Shown here piece after piece: positions 60,027 to 64,000 of a stretch of DNA of 64,000 nt (its first letter is position 1; each line of letters begins with the position of its first letter). The position numbers were made by a program, and so were the translations under genes. The stretch is from CAJPQU01 sp052170475 (GTDB lineage Bacteria; Bacillota; Negativicutes; Selenomonadales; Selenomonadaceae), in assembly GCA_052170475.1 (NCBI GenBank), contig JBQNAL010000003.1:1-64000 (forward strand), given 5' to 3'. The notes below the pieces were generated by a model that saw only the letters and a program-made list of their open reading frames with translations, was not told where the DNA came from and made no database searches.

Positions 60027-60929
60027 TTATTTCCGCATGATGAACCGCACCGTGACGTAGCTGATCTCATACAGCACGATGAGCGGCAGGGCGATCATGG
60101 ACTGATTGAAAATATCCGGCGTGGGCGACACGATGGCGCCCACCACGAACGACAGAAAAAACACGAGCCGCTGCTTGCGGCGCAAAAAATCCGATCCGAT
60201 GAAGCCTAACCTCGCAAAGACGATGATGAAGAGGGGGAGCTCGAACACCACCCCGAAGGGCAGGACAAAGGACAAAACGAAATCAAAATACTGGCGCAGG
60301 GTAAACATCGGCTGCAAATTCTCCGTGCTGAACCCAACGAAAAACTTAATGGCCGCCGGAAGCGCCAAACAAAACGCGAAGGCGATTCCCGCGAAAAAGA
60401 GAAGCACCGACGCCGGTACCAAGACGGCGACGACGGTTCGCTCCCGGATCGTCAGAGCCGGCAGCACGAATTTCCAGATCTGGTAAAACACCACCGGCAG
60501 CGCCAAAAGAAACCCCGCCGCCAGCGCGATCTTCAAATAAGTGAAAAAGGCCTCCGCCGGCTGCAGGTAGTAGAGGCGTCCCGTGGGCATCGTGAGGAGC
60601 CCCATGATGTCCTCAATATAATAATACGCCACGCAGGAACCGATCCCGATGGCGATCAGAGAGCGAATAATCCGTTGGCGCAGTTCCTCCAAGTGGCGGA
60701 CGAGAGACATATTGCCCTCGACCGTCTCATCCGCCTCGGACATTCCCAAATCAGGCGCCGCTTCCCGCGCCTCTGCCGCCTCTTCCTCCGATGGCGAAGG
60801 CGCCTCGCCCTCTGCCGTAGGAGCCTCCGCCCCGTCCATCGACATAGCCTCCGGCGTGGGAGCGCCGCCCTCGCCTGCCTCTCTCCCCTGCATCTTCGCC
60901 GGCCGCGCCTTCTCCTTATCCTCCGCCAT
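60027..60929 (-). CDS. tatC: Sec-independent translocase TatC with acidic N-terminal extension
   Basis: Core twin-arginine receptor, 300 residues. Six membrane segments follow the family motif LVRHLEELRQRIIRS near 77-91, and YYLQPAEAFFTYLKIAL and VSPTPDIFNQ are typical. Residues 1-75 form an unusual low-complexity extension rich in Glu, Ala and Pro, not found in most TatC proteins. It lies 14 bases after tatA. Confidence 0.94.
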   Translation of the reverse strand: MAEDKEKARPAKMQGREAGEGGAPTPEAMSMDGAEAPTAEGEAPSPSEEEAAEAREAAPDLGMSEADETVEGNMSLVRHLEELRQRIIRSLIAIGIGSCVAYYYIEDIMGLLTMPTGRLYYLQPAEAFFTYLKIALAAGFLLALPVVFYQIWKFVLPALTIRERTVVAVLVPASVLLFFAGIAFAFCLALPAAIKFFVGFSTENLQPMFTLRQYFDFVLSFVLPFGVVFELPLFIIVFARLGFIGSDFLRRKQRLVFFLSFVVGAIVSPTPDIFNQSMIALPLIVLYEISYVTVRFIMRK

Positions 60930-60943
60930 GGGTGAACGCTCCC

Positions 60944-61144
60944 TTACGCCTTCTCATCATGGCTCGGTTTTTCCGCTGCCGCCCGAGGGGCAGGACGCTC
61001 CTCCCCGACGCTCGAGGTCGCCCGCTTGAACTCGTTGAGGCTCTTGCCGATGGCACGTCCCACCTCCGGCAATTTCCCGGGACCGAACACCACCAGCCCG
61101 ATGATCAAGATGAGAATCAATTCCGGCACACCAATCCCAAACAT
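60944..61144 (-). CDS. tatA: Twin-arginine translocase subunit TatA
   Basis: The 66-residue protein has one N-terminal membrane segment (5-21), the FGPGKLPEVGRAIGKSLNEFK hinge and amphipathic helix (split across positions 20-40), and a charged tail. It forms the pore with TatC encoded next to it. Confidence 0.94.
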   Translation of the reverse strand: MFGIGVPELILILIIGLVVFGPGKLPEVGRAIGKSLNEFKRATSSVGEERPAPRAAAEKPSHDEKA

Positions 61145-61156
61145 AACGCTTCCTCC

Positions 61157-62137
61157 TCAGAAATCCCGCCGGCTGATATAATCCGCCGCCTGCATGAACG
61201 CCTCACGAACCACCGCCGGAATATCCTCCGGCAGCGCCTCCTTCGCTTTTTGGATCTGCTCGTTTGCCCGTCGCTGCGCAAAGTCTACGCCGTCCGATGA
61301 GCGCACGATGGAAAGTGCCCGCGCCACCATCGCCTCGGACATCTCGCGATCCTCTAAGATGGCCGCCAATTCTTCCCGCCGGGGACTCACCTCGAGCGCT
61401 CGGATCACCGGCAGCGTCACCACGCCCTGGCGAATATCGTTCCCCGCGGGCTTTCCGATCTTCGCCTCGTCCCCCGTAATATCCAACAGATCATCGGTGA
61501 TCTGAAACGCCATGCCGATGGCGTGACCGTAACGGTAAAGCCCCTGCGCCACCTCGGGCGCCGCCCCGGACACGATGGCGCCCATCTCACAGCAGAGCGC
61601 TAAGAAGTTGGCCGTCTTTTTCTCTATGCGCTGCTCATACGCCAAAAGATCATGTTCCGCCTGAAAGAGCGCCGAATCCTGCAAGATCTCACCGCTGGCG
61701 AGTTCCCCCACCAACGTCGCCAGCCGCAGAGCGATGACCTCGCCGTAATGCTGTCCCGCCACTAAAGAAAACGCTTGGGCGAAAAGGTAATCGCCGCTCA
61801 AGATGGCCACCTGATTGCTCCACTTCGCATTCGCCGTAGGCGACCCCCGACGCGTATCTGCGCTGTCGATCACATCATCATGCACCAGCGACGCCATGTG
61901 GATCAATTCCAGCGCCACCGCCAACGGCATGACCCTCTCCCGATCAAAAGCCGAGCCGCTGCGCGCCGCTAAAAGAAAGAGCGCCGGACGGAGCCTTTTC
62001 CCTCCCGACGTCACCAAATGCGTCCCCACGTCTTGGATGAGCGGCACCGGCGACGCCACCGCCGCCAAGAGCGCCTCTTCCAAAACCGCCAAATCCGCTT
62101 TGATCACCCGAAACAACTGCACCTCAGCGAGCCGCAT
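61157..62137 (-). CDS. Polyprenyl diphosphate synthase
   Basis: Trans-polyprenyl synthase of 326 residues with both Asp-rich motifs, DDVIDSADTRRG near 85 and DDLLDITGDE near 208. It makes the isoprenoid tail used by UbiA. ATG at 62137 starts MRLAEVQLF; the TTG at 62155 is a longer alternative. Chain length (for example heptaprenyl) cannot be read from the sequence with confidence. Confidence 0.9.
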   Translation of the reverse strand: MRLAEVQLFRVIKADLAVLEEALLAAVASPVPLIQDVGTHLVTSGGKRLRPALFLLAARSGSAFDRERVMPLAVALELIHMASLVHDDVIDSADTRRGSPTANAKWSNQVAILSGDYLFAQAFSLVAGQHYGEVIALRLATLVGELASGEILQDSALFQAEHDLLAYEQRIEKKTANFLALCCEMGAIVSGAAPEVAQGLYRYGHAIGMAFQITDDLLDITGDEAKIGKPAGNDIRQGVVTLPVIRALEVSPRREELAAILEDREMSEAMVARALSIVRSSDGVDFAQRRANEQIQKAKEALPEDIPAVVREAFMQAADYISRRDF

Positions 62138-62200
62138 ACCAACCCTCGCCCCCAACCCACGCGATTTTCATTCTCCTCCGCCGCCTTCTCCCCGCTTTTT

Positions 62201-62647
62201 TCACGTCGCTTGGCACCCTTTTTCAGCGGTCGTCATCTCCTGCTGCCAAGCCACCAAATCCGCCAAGGTCACCTCATGCACAACCTTCTGCACCGCCGCG
62301 TCCACCCTCTCCCAGAGGCGCAGCGTCGAACAATACCCCTGCCTAGGGCACTCGTTCTCCTCCGCCTCGAGGCAGGTCACCGGCGCCAAACTCCCCTCGA
62401 TGATCGTCAATATCCCACCCGCCGTATACTCCTCCGGCGTTCGGGACAAGCGATAGCCCCCCTGCGGTCCACGACTGCTGCGCACAAAGCCCGCCTTGTG
62501 CAAAACGGACACGATCTGCTCCAAATACTTCTCCGAAATCATCTGCCGCCGCGCAATATCCTTAATGCGTACCGGCGCGCCGCCGCTATACATCGCGATG
62601 TCAATCATCATCCGCAGCGCGTACCGCCCCCGCGTAGAAATCTTCAC
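62201..62647 (-). CDS. Rrf2 family transcriptional regulator
   Basis: Winged-helix regulator of 148 residues beginning MKISTRGRYALRMMIDIA. It has the recognition-helix segment SEKYLEQIVSVL and three cysteines in CLEAEENECPRQGYC near 92-106, the spacing of IscR-type iron-sulfur regulators. It may sense iron-sulfur or redox status and control the downstream quinone/Tat operon or its own gene. Confidence 0.9.
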   Translation of the reverse strand: MKISTRGRYALRMMIDIAMYSGGAPVRIKDIARRQMISEKYLEQIVSVLHKAGFVRSSRGPQGGYRLSRTPEEYTAGGILTIIEGSLAPVTCLEAEENECPRQGYCSTLRLWERVDAAVQKVVHEVTLADLVAWQQEMTTAEKGCQAT

Positions 62648-62777
62648 ATCCTATGCCTCCATCAAAACCGCCGCTCTCAGATCGTGCCGCCGAAGCCAAC
62701 GCCCGCAGCGAAAAAGCGGTGTACTCCCGTCCATTTCACCATAACCACTAAATTCAGCCGGCACTGCGCTTGCCTTT

Positions 62778-62843
62778 GTTAAGTGTTCCGATATATATTC
62801 TCACTAAACTCGTACTCCCTCTAGTCGTACTCGTTAAGTGTTC
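62778..62843. repeat. Direct repeats flanking the rrf2 promoter region
   Basis: GTTAAGTGTTC occurs at 62778-62788 and 62833-62843, 55 bases apart, and CGTACTC occurs twice between them. The gap 62648-63014 contains no gene but holds TATAAT-like sequences on the minus strand. The repeats are candidate binding sites for the Rrf2-type regulator. Confidence 0.45.
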
Positions 62844-62952
62844 ATATTATATCATACTGGCACGGGCGGCGATACCCACCACGAGGAAAACCGCGGATTA
62901 TTTCACAAATTCTGCCGTCATGCAGCCTGTTCTCGCCAAACCCGCGAATCCC

Positions 62953-62981
62953 TTTCCAAACGTCACGGTCTGCGCTATAAT
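62953..62981 (+). promoter_or_regulatory. Promoter of deoD
   Basis: TTTCCA (62953-62958), 17 bases and TATAAT (62976-62981) lie about 35 bases before the ATG; the -35 is a partial match. Confidence 0.6.
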
Positions 62982-63014
62982 GGGAAGGAACATTCATCAC
63001 GAGGAGGCATTTTC

Positions 63015-63722
63015 ATGAGTATGCACATCGCAGCCCAGCCGGGGGAGATCGCCAAGCGGGTGCTGATGCCCGGCGACCCGCTCCGGGCGAAACACATCGC
63101 CGAACATTTTTTAGACGGTGCCAAAGAATACACCCACATCCGCAACATGTTGGGCTACACCGGCACCTACAAGGGCGTCCCCGTTTCCATTCAAGGCTCC
63201 GGCATGGGGATGCCCTCCATGTCCATCTACGCGAACGAATTGATCGCCGAATACGGCGTCAAGCGGATCCTGCGCATCGGTACCTGCGGGGCGCTGCAAA
63301 ACGGGATCGCCGTGCGCGACCTCGTGTTTGCCCAAGCCAGTACCACGGATTCCAGTATGCTCCATAACACGTTTGGCCACGGGATCCACTTCGCGCCCAC
63401 GGCGGATTTCAGCCTCTTGGAAAAGGGTGTCGCCGCCGCGCGAGCGCTGAACGTCCCCTTTCACGTCGGCAACGTCCTGTCGCAGGATCGCCTCTACGAC
63501 GACGAGATCGACCTCAAAAAGCTCTCCGCCTACGGCGTATTGGCGGCAGAAATGGAAACGACGGCGCTCTACCTCGCCGCCGCCAAGCACGGCGTAGAAG
63601 CGCTGGGGCTCTTCACTGTCAGCAATCACATCCTCACCGGCGCGGAAACCTCGCCAGAGGAGCGGGAAACCTCCTTTAACGACATGGCGCTGGTCGCGCT
63701 GGACGCCGCGACCAGCGACTGA
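63015..63722 (+). CDS. deoD: Purine nucleoside phosphorylase DeoD
   Basis: Hexameric bacterial-type phosphorylase, 235 residues. It has MPGDPLRAKHIAEHFLD, GSGMGMPSMSIYANEL, RIGTCGALQ and the base-binding VLAAEMETTALY. ATG at 63015 follows GAGGAGG; the frame is open from 62838 but begins in non-coding sequence. Single-gene unit with its own promoter and terminator. It could serve purine salvage or nucleoside steps of menaquinone synthesis, but the first is the safer view. Confidence 0.95.
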   Translation: MSMHIAAQPGEIAKRVLMPGDPLRAKHIAEHFLDGAKEYTHIRNMLGYTGTYKGVPVSIQGSGMGMPSMSIYANELIAEYGVKRILRIGTCGALQNGIAVRDLVFAQASTTDSSMLHNTFGHGIHFAPTADFSLLEKGVAAARALNVPFHVGNVLSQDRLYDDEIDLKKLSAYGVLAAEMETTALYLAAAKHGVEALGLFTVSNHILTGAETSPEERETSFNDMALVALDAATSD

Positions 63723-63728
63723 GCATAG

Positions 63729-63780
63729 GGCAAGAAAATTCCGGCGAAGCCTCCGCTTCGCCGGAATTTTCTTGCCTTTT
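63729..63780. terminator. Strong bidirectional terminator after deoD
   Basis: A perfect 22-bp stem (63729-63750 with 63755-63776) around a CTCC loop is followed by five T. It separates deoD from the convergent gene at the right edge. Confidence 0.93.
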
Positions 63781-63794
63781 TCCTCTTCGCCCTA

Positions 63795-64000
63795 TCACTT
63801 GCCGATGATCTCGCCAAAATCATGGTCGACGCGGGTCATGACCCCGTCTTTTACCTCGATCTCCTCCACCGCACAGGCATTCAGCCCAATGACGAACGCC
63901 GCGTACTGCTCCCATTGCGGAAGATACTTCGCCAACGCTTCCCCGCTCCGCGTCCGCACCGGGTCGGCGGTTCCATCGTCTATCTGCCCGGAGATCATGA
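63795..64000 (-). CDS. C-terminal part of an unidentified protein, cut by the window edge
   Basis: The minus-strand frame is open from the edge to a stop at 63795 and ends VMTRVDHDFGEIIGK. It contains a hydrophobic YAAFVIGLNACAVEEIEVKDG segment. No RBS is seen, since an ATG at 63998 is too near the edge. I take it as the end of a longer gene of unknown function. Confidence 0.5.
   Translation of the reverse strand, partial: MISGQIDDGTADPVRTRSGEALAKYLPQWEQYAAFVIGLNACAVEEIEVKDGVMTRVDHDFGEIIGK

Overview
The window looks like a chromosomal segment of a GC-rich, anaerobic, diderm Firmicute, most likely a member of the Negativicutes; family and genus are not settled by the sequence. Firmicute-type gene sets (fabK instead of fabI, ylmH/coaD-type neighbourhoods, NfnAB, cobalamin-dependent methylmalonyl-CoA mutase) sit beside an outer-membrane TonB-dependent receptor whose last residue is Phe. 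Most genes are on the minus strand in long, tightly packed operons with overlapping start and stop codons.

Left part (1-17.5 kb): the minus strand of the left edge carries a strong promoter and leader that look like those of an rRNA operon lying outside the window. Diverging from it is a MurNAc recycling operon (murQ-murP-mupG), followed by an AT-richer orphan gene with a consensus promoter overlapping a 26-bp palindrome. Next comes the methylmalonyl-CoA mutase operon (mutA-mutB-meaB-MsrA-like) read leftward behind a cobalamin riboswitch with an intrinsic terminator. Its last gene is an MsrA homologue that has lost its catalytic residues. Two SAM methyltransferases behind a Fur-box-like site, two tandem exported paralogues, an orphan solute-binding lipoprotein and a TetR regulator follow.

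Middle part (17.6-45.9 kb): a six-gene leftward operon (GGDEF-EAL protein, queF, nitroreductase, cobO, comEA, comEC), then lepA-hemW-exported protein, a TonB-dependent receptor on the plus strand, and a fatty-acid/phospholipid operon (DUF177-rpmF-plsX-fabH-fabK-fabD-fabG-acpP-FabK-like-fabF-rnc-MBL hydrolase). After that come the nickel-pincer cofactor genes larB-larC-larE with a YitT-type membrane protein, and rsmD-coaD with a coiled-coil protein.

CRISPR island (45.9-50.9 kb): a compact type II system. It has an array of eight 36-bp repeats and seven 30-bp spacers, a full-length 1135-residue Cas9 with all nuclease residues, and a divergent tracrRNA with a recognisable promoter, anti-repeat, hairpins and terminator. 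The adaptation genes are reduced to one 127-codon ORF. It reads as the first ~31 residues of Cas1 fused in frame to Cas2 lacking its first strand. I read this as a system with an intact effector, intact RNA parts and a frozen spacer memory. A second, degenerate anti-repeat lies between the tracrRNA promoter and the true anti-repeat, in the 5' region of cas9. A decayed mobile-element gene fragment lies beyond the trailer end of the array.

Right part (51-64 kb): a folate/one-carbon and redox set (fhs-metF-nfnA-nfnB), interrupted from folD by an AT-rich HepT/MntA toxin-antitoxin pair; a quinone and Tat export operon (rrf2-type regulator, polyprenyl diphosphate synthase, tatA, tatC, ubiD, ubiA, folD); deoD on the plus strand with its own promoter and a strong terminator; and the end of an unidentified gene at the right edge.
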